A DNA stretch of 64,000 nucleotides, taken from positions 132,188,049 through 132,252,048 of the forward strand of contig NC_070602.1 in assembly GCF_027172205.1 (NCBI RefSeq). Direction: 5' to 3'. The stretch comes from Podarcis raffonei (taxonomy: Eukaryota > Chordata > Lepidosauria > Squamata > Lacertidae). Both the position numbers and the translations under genes were made by a program. The notes beneath the pieces are model-generated. The model saw only the letters and a program-made list of their open reading frames with translations. It was not told the origin of the DNA and ran no database searches. This document shows positions 25,441 through 38,200 of this stretch, piece by piece (position 1 is the stretch's first letter; each line of letters opens with the position of its first letter).

Positions 25441-27885
25441 TATAATTGCTAAGAAATAATGCTGTATCTGATTATGCTAGAAGCTGATGCAAAAGGAATA
25501 CAAGAATATTCCGCGCCGTGAAAGGCCATAGAACCTTTAAATTTAGCACATTTTGCTTGGGTCATCTTTTCAGATATTTGCTACTATGTGAAACCCTGCA
25601 CTGGTAGGTTGTTGCAGACGTGCTTCAAATGATAAGACCAAGGTGGGAGAATCAGAAGTAAGTGATATATTAAAATTTTTTTAAAAATTATTCATTTTTC
25701 TTTTTCATTCATTACACATCCATCGCACAGTGGAATTCATCTAAAATACAATCTGAAAGAAAGTCAGGTGTGCAGTGCATGGTGGGCTGAATATATCACT
25801 GTGTCTTTTTGCAGTTTGCCTAGTTTCACGGATGAAAGGAACAAAGCGTTACTATATGTGAGTTACTGGCCAAACCAAACAATCTGGTCTTGCTAGGCAA
25901 TAAAAGAAAAGATGAGATCAGACCATTTGGGGGCAAATCCTGTGATACTCTTTCTACATCACTATGGCTACACTGCTGCTATTAATATTTTGTCAGAAAT
26001 ATGCATGGACAGAAAATATATGAACAGAAAATTTAATATTAAAAAACCAGCAGCATTCAGAAAAGCTTTGCCGTAAGAGAAACATTCCATGTCCCTGGTC
26101 ACTTTACTCCTAACTTTGAGGAAGAAGAAAAAGAACCCTAAAATTGCTGAACTAGAATTTATTAGCAAATTTGATTTCATTCAGGTTGGACTTCACTGAG
26201 TCTATTGATTTCTTTCATACTGGAGATATTAAACTAACACAGCTCATTGTTTATCTCTCTCGTGTAGATAATGCAACGCCGCCTCCTGCCAAAATCAGAA
26301 AGTGGGCTTTATGAACAGTCTGTCACTTTATATACATTAAATCTCCGGGAGCAAGTTGTGATTTTCTCCCCTTCTTGAACAACTTTAAATCTACACTCAG
26401 ATACAAGATCTCTCTGATTTTGTTGGTTGTACAAAATAAAACCCTGCAGGAACCACGGCCGTATCTATTTATTTATTTCTCACTGAATGTAAAAGTGCAG
26501 CATTTGCCTGTATTCTGTGAATTCCCCACTGACTGTATCTTGCATATGGGACATTTCCTTGTCTTTCCTGGTATGGCACACTTATTTTGCTGTTGCTCCT
26601 GGCCTAGAGCTTTAGGAGACTGATGTATGGAAGAAGCTACCCTGCGGCAAGGGCTGGACTTAATGGCCCTGTAACCCCTCCAGCCCCCTTATTCAATGGA
26701 AGACAGGCAGACATTTGTCATTGATACTTTGCTGCATAAAAACCTCATCTTTTGGAGAAATTAACTAGGTCGGAGATACTGTGGTTCAAGCAGTAGAGCA
26801 TTGTGGATCTGGCTCCATATATGTGGTTGTCAGTTATTTGGATAATAGGTTGCCTTGAGCTAACTCAGCTTCAGTCCCTGGCAAAATGAAGATACTCTGC
26901 ACTTCAGGAGACAAGGCGAGAAAATGTCAAGGATTAAGATTATCTTATCTTCTTATAGAGATAAACTGGAAAATTTGAGAGAAGTGCTGACCGCCATAGG
27001 ATAAGATGCTACAGAATTATTTTCAGAATTCTGAAAGAAAGGAGGAGGCAGGCTGCCAGTTAACAAAACACAGCAGATGAGCATTTCAAACCTTGGCACT
27101 CCTGCCAAGGCAGAATTTGATGGAGGCATTGGCTGAGTCTAATTACTGGAAAACCCTTTTTACGACTGTTGTCTTGGGACTGGCATGTTATGTACAAAGA
27201 GCAAAAAAAAGATAGTCATCTTCCATTGTGATATGGACCTTCTGCTCTGGAGGAACCAATAGTGGCAGCATGTTATTCTGTACTAGTTTTGTAATTTGAT
27301 TGTTAACACAAATCTTTCTGTATGCATCTTTGACAATACTGTCCACTCCGCATTATATAGTTGGTACCCAAACTGAGACAGTCTATATCTGTGGCACACA
27401 ATGTATGTCTTAAGTGAACAGAACCTTTGTGTATAGCTAATGGGAATTAGCTGCTATGATTCCAGATACTTGGAAATTCCCCTCTGAATTTGATTCTGCC
27501 AGCTGTGGGGTCCAAGTCTCACTTCAAAAACAATAGATCAACAGTGAAATTGAGTGTCCTGAGCTGGCAGGACACCAAAGAAAGGGAGAAGGATCCTGGT
27601 GAAGGGTGTAGCTGTGATTGGTATACATCAGGAGGTTGGGGACTTAGGAGGTACTCACAGGACATGAGAGGCTGCTGCAGGGGCCAGGGGAGCCTGGGGA
27701 GGGGGACACATCACTAGAACCAGAGGTGCCCCCATCTCCAGGGACACAGCAATCTCTGAGGAGCTGGGAACAGCAAGAAGTGCACCCAGGAGACTGAGGC
27801 AGGCAAGGAAACCCAGCCCAGCGGAAGACCTTGAGGTCCACAAATAACAACACTTTGGAGGCCCCCAGCCTCATCAAAGTTAGAT
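25441..27885. other. No gene or clear repeat seen
   Basis: Unassigned sequence, AT-rich to about 27480 and then more GC-rich. No exon-like frame recognised. Confidence 0.45.
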
Positions 27886-27889
27886 TGGT

Positions 27890-28019
27890 TTCAACTAGGG
27901 CCAGGGCCTAGTTGAAGGTGGTGGAACGCTCTGTCACAAGAGACTAGGGCCCTGCGGGACTTGACATCTTTCCGCAGGGCCTGCAAGACAGAGCTGTTCC
28001 GCCTGGCCTTTGGTTTGGA
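27890..28019 (+). mobile_element. L2-like LINE fragment, left part
   Basis: The relic of ...VERSVTRD, LRDLTSFRRACKTELFRLAFGLE is a typical C-terminal tail of amniote L2-like LINEs. The element continues at 28466 after an L1 segment. Confidence 0.65.
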
Positions 28020-28020
28020 A

Positions 28021-28465
28021 CAAAAAGATTTAAAAAGACATATAGTTCATGATACAAACTTTTCAATAACATATTTCTCTGACCTCCTCATACCTCCCCT
28101 TCTTGTATTCCCTTTCAAATTATTTGTTCAGCAAATCCTTAACTTAAAGCATTACAGCTTGTAATATCACCTTATTTTCTATCCAAACCCTTTTTTTCTT
28201 CCATATTCCTTTATATCATTACAGCTAGAAACCACTCAATTTCAATCCAACATCATTCAACATTCCTTAATTTTACAATATTTCTGTAAGTAGTCCTTAA
28301 ATTTTTTCCAATCTTCTTCTGCCGACTCTTCTCCCTGGTCACGGATTCTGCTCGTCATTTCTGCCAATCCCATACAGTCAATCAGTTTCATCTGCCATTC
28401 TTCCAGAGTGGGTAGATCTTGCGTCTTCCAATACTTTGCGATGAGTATTCTTGCTGCTGTTGTAG
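28021..28465 (-). mobile_element. L1 LINE fragment, copy 2, lacking the 3' tail
   Basis: It is nearly identical to the copy at 23983-24639 over about 440 bp, with a few percent difference by eye, including the LIAKYWKTQDLPTLEEW frame. It lacks the A-rich 3' end seen in copy 1 and has no obvious target-site duplication. It sits between the two halves of an L2-like element. Confidence 0.85.
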
Positions 28466-28530
28466 CTTTTACTGTGATTTTAGCCACCCTGAGCCTGGCT
28501 CTGGCCAGGGAGGGTGGGTTATAAATAAAA

Positions 28531-28566
<36 letters not shown>
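28466..28566 (+). mobile_element. L2-like LINE 3' end with GAT-repeat tail
   Basis: CTTTTACTGTGATTTTAGCC, then GGCCAGGGAGGGTGGGTTAT and AAATAAAAATGATGATG; the GAT microsatellite covers about 28531-28566. It continues the fragment at 27890-28019. Confidence 0.7.
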
Positions 28567-28568
<2 letters not shown>

Positions 28569-29000
28569 ATCAGGTGGAGATCACAGGGCTCATTAGCTCT
28601 GGGATGAGGTTTGTGGTCACTTAGCTGGATGAGCTTCAGGGCAGGTGAGGGTCATAGCTGCACAGCTGGCACAAACTCAGATACATCAAATAAGATTGGG
28701 TGGAAGAAAAAGAGAAACAAGGCACAAGCACTGTGTCTGCTCAACTTTCTCCGCTGCTGGAGCACAACTTGGCTGCTTTGGGGACCCCACCGGACTGTGA
28801 CTTTGAGGCTGACCCCAGGTGTTCCAACCCTGGATCTTCTGCAGAGGGCAGAACCTGACTCTGCGGATTGACTTTGGACCTTGCTCATTGTATTGGACCT
28901 GGACCGATATTTGACCCTTTGGATGGTCTGCCTCCTCTCTAGTGTTGCTCTTGGGGCTGTGAGCACCATCAGGATTTACCTCTGGGTATGTTGGGGTTCA

Positions 29001-29333
29001 GGACAGTGAGTGGTGCTGTGGGCTTGCCAATCAGAAGGTCGGCGGTTCGAATCCCCACAACGGGGTGAGCTTCCGTTGCTCTGACCCAGCTCCTGCCAAC
29101 CTAGCAGTTTGAAAGCATATCAAAGTGCAAGTAGATAAATAGGTACCGCTCTGGCAGGAAGGGAAACAGCATTTCCGTGCACTGCTCTGGTTCACCAGAA
29201 GCGGCTTAGTCATGCTGGCCACATGACCCTGACGCTGTACGCTGGCTCCCTCGGCCAATAAAGCGAGATGAGCGCCGCAACCCCAAAGTCGTCTGCGACT
29301 GGACCTAACAGTCAGGGGTCCCTTTACCTTTAC
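29001..29333 (+). mobile_element. Sauria SINE, copy 2
   Basis: B box GGTTCGAATCC, the body with GTGCAAGTAGATAAATAGGT and the CCTTTACCTTTA tail. The head lacks part of the usual start, so it is slightly 5' shortened or diverged. Confidence 0.88.
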
Positions 29334-29339
29334 TTATGC

Positions 29340-30750
29340 CGCGGTTTAGTACAGTGAGGTTGTTCAGCTTTCAGTTTTGCACATCAAGTTATGAACAATA
29401 CAAATGTATTGATCATTCCTGCAACCAATTTTGATGCTTGACAGTGTGTCTGTGTTGTGGTCTCTGCTCTAATTCTGTATTCTTTAGTCTCAGCTTGGCT
29501 GTGAAACACTATTTATGCATCAAGAAGATACTGGCCAGCAAATGAAATTCTATGCGCAATGAGGCTTTGAACTTTTGTTTCTTAAGCCCCACTGTTATGC
29601 CTTGTGGCCAGTGAAAGCAAGGGCGGGCTGGTGTTGAAGGAAAAGGACTCAAAATCCCACTGGGCTTGCACCAGCCCTTGGGTGTTCCTAAAGGAACTCT
29701 TTGGATCCTTGTCACTGAATCCCCAAATACAAATAGTCCAATTTTGCCATAGTCCTTTAGCTCAGTAGAAGGGGTGACATTGGAAGAGGCAGCACACCGA
29801 GCTCTCTGTGTGACTTCCTATATCACAAAAGGAGGGCAAACAATCCTTTTTTGACCTGTGTTCCCATCCCTCTCCTTGCTGTGTATTTCACACAGACAGA
29901 GGCAATGATTTTAATGTCCCAGTGAACAAGCCATCAGAACACATCAGCCTCAAAGACCAGACTTCAATAATGTCACATCCCCTCCTAGGCACAGCTGAGG
30001 CAAGAAAAACCAATTCAACTGCTGTGCGCTCATGTCATGAATGCATATTATTTGTTGTTTCCTTTTTTTTTTAAAAAAAGCATTCTTGGAGAACTAAGTA
30101 AATCTCTATACACAGCAAGCGAAAGACAAAAAACAAAATACCCCTTTTATGTAGACATACCTACGGGAAGGCACAAAGAAAGGGTGCTCTCATTCTGAAA
30201 AGCAAAGAAGACATAATAGGAAATGAGAGAGCTGAAGTCATCACAGTCTCTGCAGAAATGAGCTGAGAAAAGCTCTGTGCCCACATGAGCAGATCTGACA
30301 TCCCCCCTGGCAGGGAACCTAATAAACGGAGACACTGTCCACTTGGCAAAATGAGCTCAAGTTAAAAGACTTCCAAGCTGACAACTTTTGGTATCTAATA
30401 GTATGTTTGTTAAATTAATTATTTTTTATGCTGATGATTATTCCCGCCTCAGTTCTCCCTCTGGATCCCTCCACATGGAAATTAAGAAGATTGCTGGTTC
30501 ACAATCATCCCAAGGACCAAACTAGATGTGACTCAGGAGACCCAGCAGAGGGGTCTCAGTTGTTGTTGTTTTTTTAAGGAAAAAAAACGGTAGTAGAAAC
30601 GTGTTTTGAATCAGGACCATGAAGCAGGGGAAGGAGTGTTTAACTCATTCTCATTTTCCTTATTGAATTCACCCCAGGTTGCAATTTACCTAATGATGAA
30701 ATTCTGAATCTGTAAGATTTCTTTGGTGAGGCAAATAATAGCTTTGGGGT
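29340..30750. other. No gene or clear repeat seen
   Basis: Unassigned sequence. No exon or named repeat recognised. Confidence 0.45.
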
Positions 30751-30756
30751 TCAGTA

Positions 30757-31004
30757 CCGTATTTTTTGCTCTATAAGACTCACTTTTTCCCTCCTAAAAA
30801 GTAAGGGGAAATGTGTGTGCGTCTTATGGAGTGAGTGCAGGCTGCGCAGCTATCCCAGAAGCAAGAACAGCTGCTTTTGCTGCACAGCGATCCCTCTTGT
30901 TGTTCTGGCTTCTGAGATTCAGAATATTTTTTTTTCTTGTTTTCCTCCTCCAAAAGCTAGGTGCGTCTTATGGTCTGGTGCGTCTTATAGAGTGAAAAAT
31001 ACGG
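30757..31004. mobile_element. MITE with CCGTATTTTT terminal inverted repeats and TA duplication
   Basis: The left end CCGTATTTTTTGCTCTATAA and the right end TTATAGAGTGAAAAATACGG are inverted copies of about 20-24 bp with a TA on each side. Internal copies of GCGTCTTATGG-like sequence occur on both arms. It has no coding frame. The TA target points to a Tc1/mariner-type source, but the exact family is not known to me. Confidence 0.75.
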
Positions 31005-31009
31005 TAAGC

Positions 31010-31140
31010 TTAATGGGGAAAATGGCATTTAGTGTGGCAGCACCTGCACTTTGGAACTCCCTGCCTATTGAGATCCAAGCATGCAGCTACACAGTACTGT
31101 TTCTGGTGTCTGCCCAAAACACTCCTGTTTAGAGAAGCCT
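31010..31140 (+). mobile_element. L2-like LINE fragment interrupted by a SINE
   Basis: The relic AFSVAAPALWNSLPIEIQA identifies the end of an L2-like coding region. The sequence continues after the SINE at 31517 to about 31680, with an A- and T-rich 3' end. Confidence 0.7.
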
Positions 31141-31516
31141 ACCCAGATGCTTGGGGATGCAGGTGGCGCTGTGGTCTAAACCACAGAGCCTAGGGCTTGC
31201 CGATCAGAAGGTTGGCGGTTCAAATCCCCGCGATGGGGTGAGCTCCCGTTGCTTGGTCCCTGCTCCTGCCAACCTAGCAGTACGAAAGCACATCAAAGTG
31301 CAAGTAGATAAATAGGTACCACTCCGGTGGGAAGGTAAACGGCGTTTCTGTGTGCTGCTCTGGTTCACCAGAAGTGGCTTAGTCATGCTGGCCACATGAC
31401 CCAGAAGCTGTACGCCGGCTCCCTCGGCCAGTAAAGCGAGATGAGCACCGCAACCCCAGAGTCATTCATGACTGGACCTAATGGTCAGGGGTACCTTTAC
31501 CTTTACCCAGATGCTT
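31141..31516 (+). mobile_element. Sauria SINE, copy 3, with 12-bp target-site duplication
   Basis: Full length, flanked by ACCCAGATGCTT at 31141-31152 and 31505-31516. Head GGTGGCGCTGTGGTCTAAAC, body and TACCTTTACCTTT tail are all present. It is inserted in an L2-like LINE, so it is younger than that element. Confidence 0.93.
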
Positions 31517-31684
31517 AGAAAGTTGAAATAACTTTAATCTGTTTTAGTATTGTAACTTTGGTATGCTTTAAATTAGGTTAGGGTTGTGATTTTTTCTTGA
31601 TTTTACAGCTTGTAAACTGCTATTAGGTTTTAGAATCAAGCAATGTATATGTTTTTATGAAATAAAATAAATAATATGCCATTT

Positions 31685-32520
31685 CCATGAAACAGATTCA
31701 TGGGAAAAACACCCAAATATATAAATGATCAAGTTTGTTATTTAACTTGCTGGTCTAAGCTCCACTTATATGTAGGGCTACATCTTCCAAAAATCACTCT
31801 GAGGGCCCATCCAGATTTCCTTTCATGCTGCATTTATAGGCACAGGTTCAGGCTTTACGGCTCCATGTCCGAGTGTTGGTGGGTTTTTGCCTTGTTTGGT
31901 TTTTGTCCTGGTGCTTTCCTGCGAAAACACTTTCTTCCTTGCTGAAAACAGTTCTGCAGAAAACCTGGATTGCCGTTTGCCCCAATTCACCATTAAAGAG
32001 CAGGTTTTCCTGGGGAAAGCAGCGAGGCAAAAAAAGAGAAAAAAGTGCTTGGGCAGGGACTGGAATTTCGCATGGAGCCCAAGCCTAGAAAGCTGTGCCT
32101 CTGACAACACATTGATGGGCAAAGCTGCATCTACTGATTTTCTGCGCCTGTTAAAGATACAGGAGATCATTTATTGAGAGAGAGAGAGAGAGAGAGAGAC
32201 TCTCCCCCTTGCAGCTTGTCAGGTCTGAACATTTTTTTGAACTTTGAGAACGATGTGCTGACATCCTTTAGAAACATCTGGGCCTGCTCTTTAGCCAGTT
32301 CTGCTTTTGTTTACTGGTGAACTCTTGTGTCTGGGAGTGCATCACTCACTGTGCCAGGGCTCAGGAACCTTTTGCCCTCCAGATGTTGCTGGCTGGGGCT
32401 GGTGGCACTGTTGAGTCTAACAACATCTGGAAGGCCAACAGTTCCCCAGATCTGCACTACATTGTAAAAAATTAACCTCTAGCATAAGTAGCTCCATGTT
32501 GCAGGTGCAAGACCCAGGGG
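31685..32520. other. No gene seen; GA microsatellite at 32178-32200
   Basis: Unassigned sequence. Overlapping frames on both strands between 31820 and 32170 look fortuitous, with no domain recognised. Confidence 0.45.
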
Positions 32521-32523
32521 AGG

Positions 32524-32595
32524 AGAAGAAGAAGAAGAAGAAGAAGAAGAAGAAGAAGAAGAAGAAGAAGAAGAAGAAGAAGAAGAAGAAGAAGA
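32524..32595. repeat. (GAA)n microsatellite, about 24 units
   Basis: A pure purine tract directly abutting the 3' end of the antisense CORE-SINE, so it probably grew from the SINE tail. Long GAA tracts can form triplex DNA. Confidence 0.95.
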
Positions 32596-32848
32596 GGAGG
32601 AGTTTGGATTTGATATCCCGCTTTATCACTACCTGAAGGAGCCTCAAAGTGGCTAACATTCCCCTTTCCCTTCCTCCCCCACAACAAGCACTCTGTGAGG
32701 TGAGTGAGGCTGAGAGACTTCAGTCAGAGAAGTGTGACTAGCCCAAGGTCACCCAGCAGCTGCATGTGGAGGAGTGGGGAAGCGAACCCAGTTCACCAGA
32801 TTACGAGTCTACCGCTCTTAACCACTACACCACGCTGGCTCTCCAGAG
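32596..32848 (-). mobile_element. CORE-SINE (MIR-like, tRNA-headed), antisense copy
   Basis: Read on the minus strand: head GAGCCAGCGTGGTGTAGTGG, CORE-like CTGCTGGGTGACCTTGGGC, then a 3' part ending AAAGCGGGATATCAAATCCA. Close relatives lie at 54945-55175 and 57587-57826. Confidence 0.85.
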
Positions 32849-32849
32849 A

Positions 32850-34440
32850 CGGTTATCAGTCGAAATGAGCCAGAAGCAGATTTTCAGTCAAAGCCAGGCT
32901 GGCTCCAAGATCCAAAGACCCCACCAGGGAAAGGCAGGAGGCACTGAGTCCATGTCGCCATCCAAGAGAGCACTTGCTTAGATGGCAGAGCAAGCACGGA
33001 GGCTAGGACTTTCTAGGGCCTAGTGGGTCAGGATTCGCCCGTGGGGTCCTTGATACTACAGCCTTGATAAAGCCCTTGAAATCCACAGCTCAGTTGACCA
33101 GGCTTGCAGTAAAAACCAACTGGGAGGTCAAGAGGTGAGAATCCAGAACCTGACTGCTGGGAGCACAGTTGCCATGTGACTTGAATTGGCTTTCAGCTAA
33201 TTTATAATCTGAGCATGACCATTTCTGAAATTCATCATGCTTCGCACTGTCGGCACAAAAGAAAGTACCCAGTGGACGAATGGTAGACTCCCCATGCAAG
33301 ATCTGTTGTAGCATTAAAAACAAACATGAGAAGCAGCTTCTGTAGATCTTCCTCTCATGGCATTGGTCATTTTGAAATGGGTAACAGTGGGGCACATGTT
33401 GCAGCACCACAGCATGCCAGGATTGTGCGCATTGTGTCATTTCTCCGTTGAAAGGAGAAGGAAATGCCACTTTCCTGCGATTCTTCCTTCTGCTCAGGCT
33501 GCAGTTGGCCCCAGAAGAGGACAAAAATTCAAAGCACCAAATATAGGTCATTCCTTCAGGGGAGGAGGGAGTGCAGCTGTGGTGTAGCTGGGAAAGGCAA
33601 CTGCAGCTTGGCACAGACAGGCCGGGCTGCCTCCTAGCACCGCTCAATGTCATTTGTGTGACATCATGGGAATTAGTATTCTGCACAGAGGGAAGAAATT
33701 AAAATGCACACCACAGATTTCATTCCATAGACAGATCGCCCTCTCCCAACACTCAGCCGTGGGATGAGACATATGGCTTCTGATAAACAGAGGAATGGCA
33801 CAAAAGAAAACCCACAAAAGAAAACCACAATGAAACTACACAAAACAAGATCTGGAGAATCCTTGCCTCTAACTTCAGGTGCTTTTTTTACACAAGGCTG
33901 CAAATTGCGTGCTAACAGCAGAACAGATTCTGGAGAAGGAGGCTGGGAAAACCATACATTCAGTGAGAAAGAAACAAGATTAGTGATAAGCCAAGTGTGG
34001 CTGGGCTGAGGAGATGGACCTGGGGCTTTTCTTTGCAATCCGAAAACAATCTGCCAGAGCTTTTGCTATTTGGCATTTTCTGTTGCTGTTTTTAAAAGAG
34101 AGCAGCTTTTTCAAGCTAGCTTTTGAGCTTGTATTTGATTGGAAATGACCATTGTAGACAGGGGGGCCAACTTGACTAAAATATTGGTAAGGCCTGCCCC
34201 ACATAATTGATGCACACACCTCAGTTGAATGACAATGCCCATCAACTTGGGGGGAGTGGCCCCCTCAAATATTTTATCGGGGAGAGTCAAAGGGACCTCA
34301 GGCCCTAGGAGTTGGCTCCTAGGATTGTAGGAATGCTTTGCTACATTTTCCTTCCTGTTCTTCATGCAACAAGCGGCTAATGCAGAATGAGAGTGCAGTA
34401 CATGAGACTGGTGACCATTGGATGTTCACTGTCTTTCACT
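32850..34440. other. No gene or clear repeat seen; diverged repeat near 34150-34320
   Basis: The stretch GGGGCCAACTTGACTAAAAT to CCTCAAATATTTTATC at about 34165-34280 resembles 57485-57560, so it belongs to a dispersed family. The longest frame here, minus strand 33686-33090, shows no recognisable domain. Confidence 0.45.
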
Positions 34441-34444
34441 GAGA

Positions 34445-34680
34445 CATAGAACTGGGGAGCTGGAAGGGACCCCAAGGGTCATCTAGTCCCACCCCTGCAA
34501 TGCAGGGATCACAGCTGAAGCATCCATGACAGATGGACAGCCAACCCTTTTTTATTAAAAAAAAACACAATGAAGAAGATTTGCTGCTTTCCAAGGTAGT
34601 TTGTTCCACTGTCAGACAGCTGTTATCGTCAGAAAGCTCTTCCTAATATTTAGTTGGAATGTCGTTTCTTGCATTTTTTC
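34445..34680 (-). mobile_element. CR1 LINE 3' end, antisense
   Basis: CTGGAAGGGACCCCAAGGGT and CATCTAGTCC are the antisense CR1 3' UTR, followed by the antisense of the LFDSGTNYLGKQQIFF-like C-terminal relic. Confidence 0.75.
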
Positions 34681-35211
34681 TATCTGATGTGCATTATCAA
34701 AAGTTTTCTTGAAGACTTTTAGAACAAACCAGGTGGGTAAAAGTTTCAGCAAAACTTGGTTCCTAATCAATGAAGGGTCTTGTGGAGTCTTACAGTGGCG
34801 TCATCACAACTTGCACCATAACATTCATTATTTCTGAAGATGCCACAAGACTCTTTGTCACTCAGTGGACTGACACGGCTGCAGAAAGTGGCTCCTAACA
34901 TAATACTTTCAGCAGACGGCGAGAATGACTCATTCCTTACAGGGAAGGGCGAAGAGGAGGAGGCCATGGGGTGTATGGCTGGCTGTAGCCCAGGTAAGAT
35001 CAGACGGCGAGGAGATAGATAAAAGGCGCTCTGGTCTTGAATGGTACACAAAGCTAGGCTTAATCAAAAACACATGGAAGCCTTTTCGTGTGTTTATTTA
35101 AGTCTGGGATCAACTCCCCTACAACGTCAGTGCAAAGACCCATAACACCATGTTGTGATATGATAATATGACGAGGGTACTCTCTTTGTTTTTAAAATAA
35201 ATTTAAAACGC

Positions 35212-35575
35212 GGGGACGCGGGTGGCGCTGTGGGTAAAAGCCTCAGCGCCTAGGACTTGCCGATCACATGGTCAGCGGTTCGAATCCCCGCGGCGGGGTG
35301 CGCTCCCGTCGCTCGGTCCCAGCGCCTGCCAACCTAGCAGTTCAAAAGCACCCCCAGGTGCAAGTAGATAAATAGGGACCGCTTACTAGCGGGAAGGTAA
35401 ATGGCGTTCCTTGTGCTGTGCTGGCTCGCCAGATGCAGCTTGTCACGCTGGCCACGTGACCCGGAAGTGTCTGCAGACAGCGCTGGCTCCCGGCCTATAG
35501 AGTGAGATGAGCACACAACCCTAGAATCTGGCAAGACTGGCCCGCATGGGCAGGGGTACCTTTACCTTTACCTTT
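35212..35575 (+). mobile_element. Sauria SINE, copy 4
   Basis: Full-length copy very close to copy 1, sharing GTGGGTAAAAGCCTCAGCGC and CTTACTAGCGGGAAGGTAAA, with the CCTTTACCTTTACC tail. No clear target-site duplication by eye. Confidence 0.92.
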
Positions 35576-35579
35576 TAAC

Positions 35580-38200
35580 AAATAAATAGGTAGTTCTAGT
35601 TAATCCCCTGAATTTCTAGTGTTTGTATTTTTAAAAAAAAGGAAAACCCAAACAGGAGGTGGTGTATAAATCAGTTGTGGGAAATGGCTAGGAACAGGTA
35701 TCAGGCAGAGGTTTTGCCTTGAGGTTCACTGAGTTGTGCAGGGCTCCACCCTGTGAGAAACACCCCCTGCCAATGCAACTCACCTGGATCATCAGGTTTT
35801 ATGGCTCTGCATTCTTTACAGCGCAATTCTGAAGGTGACTGTCCAAGAGGGAAATCAGTGGACCTTAAACTCTGGGTCAGCTTGCTGATAAAAGCAGCAA
35901 GCGGCTGGGAAAGTACAAGAGCCCTTCCCTGACTGGAGAAGTCTTGCTTTTGTTGTGCCACTGCCGAGGCTGCCCATTCTCCCACCTCAGCACCCCCAAG
36001 TAAATGAGCAGAAATCTTGAAAAGGAGAGAACACGGCAGGAACGTCTGGAAAGGTAAGATCTTCAGAGAGAAGCACCCAGACACTTAGTAGAAGAAACTG
36101 AGCAAAACGGTTACTCAGTGACCCATGAGAGGAACGGGACTTGCTAATATATAACTTGTGACATGCAGCTACCAGAAAGGTTTGTTTGCTTTGATATGGA
36201 CAGCCTGGATGAGAGGTGGGTGAATGTTCAGCTAAAAGAGAAACTGGTTAGATTAGTCCTCACATAAAATGGGCCTTGTATCATTTAGAAAACTAGCAGG
36301 AATATACAAGGGATAATCAGGCTCCATACGGACTTGCATGGCGGATTTGCAAGAGGAACTATTTTGCTTCCAGTGTGGATTATTTCTGTCAGGCATTAGC
36401 TTTAGCCATTAAAGACATTAGAAATAGTAATAGTTATTCTACTACTACATGGGACACCATTTCCACAACCAAAGGTGCTCCAAACTACAAATCTCAACTA
36501 GGCGATTCGTATCTGGACTGCCGTTCCACTAAATTCAATAACATTTCCTTCTGGGCAAATAAATAGCCATAGGATCAAACAGCTAAAGACTGAGGGCCCT
36601 TCCTGGTAACCTGTTCATTGAGAATTCATCCTGATTTGTTTGCAGGGAGATTAGATGATGTTGGTTGTGTACTGAGCATTCATTTGCGTTTGTTGTGGGG
36701 AGGTTAGAGGACATGGCATCAAGGAAGTGTCTTGCACTTTATTGTGCATTTTCCTGTCACTTTCTTTTTCATAAAACTTTTTTTTTGGGGGGAGTGGGTC
36801 TGTTGTGCAAGGATCCCACTGGACAGCCCTCTCAGCTACAGTTCAGGAAGTTCTCACTTAAATCTCCCCTCTGATCTGAACTCAGTTAACCCAACTTCCT
36901 TTTTGCAATATGGGAGGCAATGCGACCACAGTTCTTTTTAAAGCTTGCAACAAGATATATGCTTCAAACAGGTAATAAATGCTAAGCAGTATTATTACTA
37001 AATAGGACAGTTTTACCACTTTGGGGATTGGCCCAGGCTTAGCCTGGGATAAATAACGCCTTCCACTCCCCTGTCATTGTTGCACGTTGGCAAGTTGTGT
37101 GGTTTGTGCAGGATTGCAATCCTGGCAGTGCAACGGGTTGTGCTCCTCCCAGGCTTCCCCAGCCGCCTCCATGCAATGGGCCCAGAGCTACCTCTCCTTA
37201 CTCCCTTGCTTTTCTCTCCTCCTCCAGTGCTGGGATGCCACTGAGGTGTCCCAGACTGCAGCTGCTTCTTGGGTCATGTTCTCCAGGCCTTCCCCTCCAT
37301 CCTGCTTTCAGTTGTAGCTGAGGGGGTTGCTAGAAGGGGAAGACCCAGTAGAAAAGTAGACTTGGTGGTCCTTCCTCTTGGGAGCCGGATGAGCAGAAGC
37401 AGGAGAAAGAGGACTCATGATGGCACATCCAGCAAGGCTCTCCTTACCTTCTGACCGGGTGGATTTCCTCAGCCCCAAGACCTCTATTTCACTACCAGTC
37501 CTTCACCGCAGACCTGCAGCAATAGCCTCAACTTTTTTGGCTCAACCTCTTGATTTTCCACTGCTGAGTTGTGTGGACTACACAAGGATCCCAGGAATTA
37601 TATTTGCAGAATGTTTCTAAGAAATGTGTGACGATGTGGGCAGGAAGAGAAGGAATGATTGCTTCATCTCGATGGAAAGAGAATGATGAGCTCACTATGA
37701 TGTGCACATCCTAGCAGGATGGAAGTTGTTTATTCTCTGAGGGACCCCCTCCTTATATTTATGGGCCCCATCAGTCACCTGGCAGTGACAACAGCACACC
37801 AGTCATACTGGGGAGCTGCTATTTTAATTTCCCACAGCACAGTGCCACTCTGAGCATTGAGGAAATTAAAATAGCGGCTTGGAGGCACCATGGGGGGGTG
37901 GCCCCTCCTGGATCCCTGGGGTGCCAAGTGCTGGTGCTGGACCTGCTGCTCCTCAGACTCAAGCAAGATTACCGGTACATCCTATTAAGTATTGCTGTGT
38001 TAGAAACTTGGAGGCTAGCTTAAGCTCCAGGCGAAGTGACCCTCTGAAGCATTCGGAATGGAGATTGAACAATTCCTTAAAAAAAAAAGTAGTACTTCGT
38101 ATGATAAAATTGACCTTTTATCTCTTCTGTACCATCCTGTAAAGGCATGTGTCCAACTGCTGAAGTGGAGTGGAGGTGGCCAAGTTCAGGTGCATTAAAA
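35580..38200. other. No gene or clear repeat seen
   Basis: Unassigned, with a more GC-rich part at 37080-37560. A noncoding first exon of RAB17 could lie in this stretch or further left, but I cannot point to one. Confidence 0.4.

Noticed and set aside
32417-32687. Frames with poly-Phe or poly-Leu runs
   Set aside because: They are translations of the GAA microsatellite.
33090-33686. 198-residue minus-strand frame, the longest in the window
   Set aside because: No domain, signal or motif recognised, and no splice-site support. A chance frame is the simplest reading.
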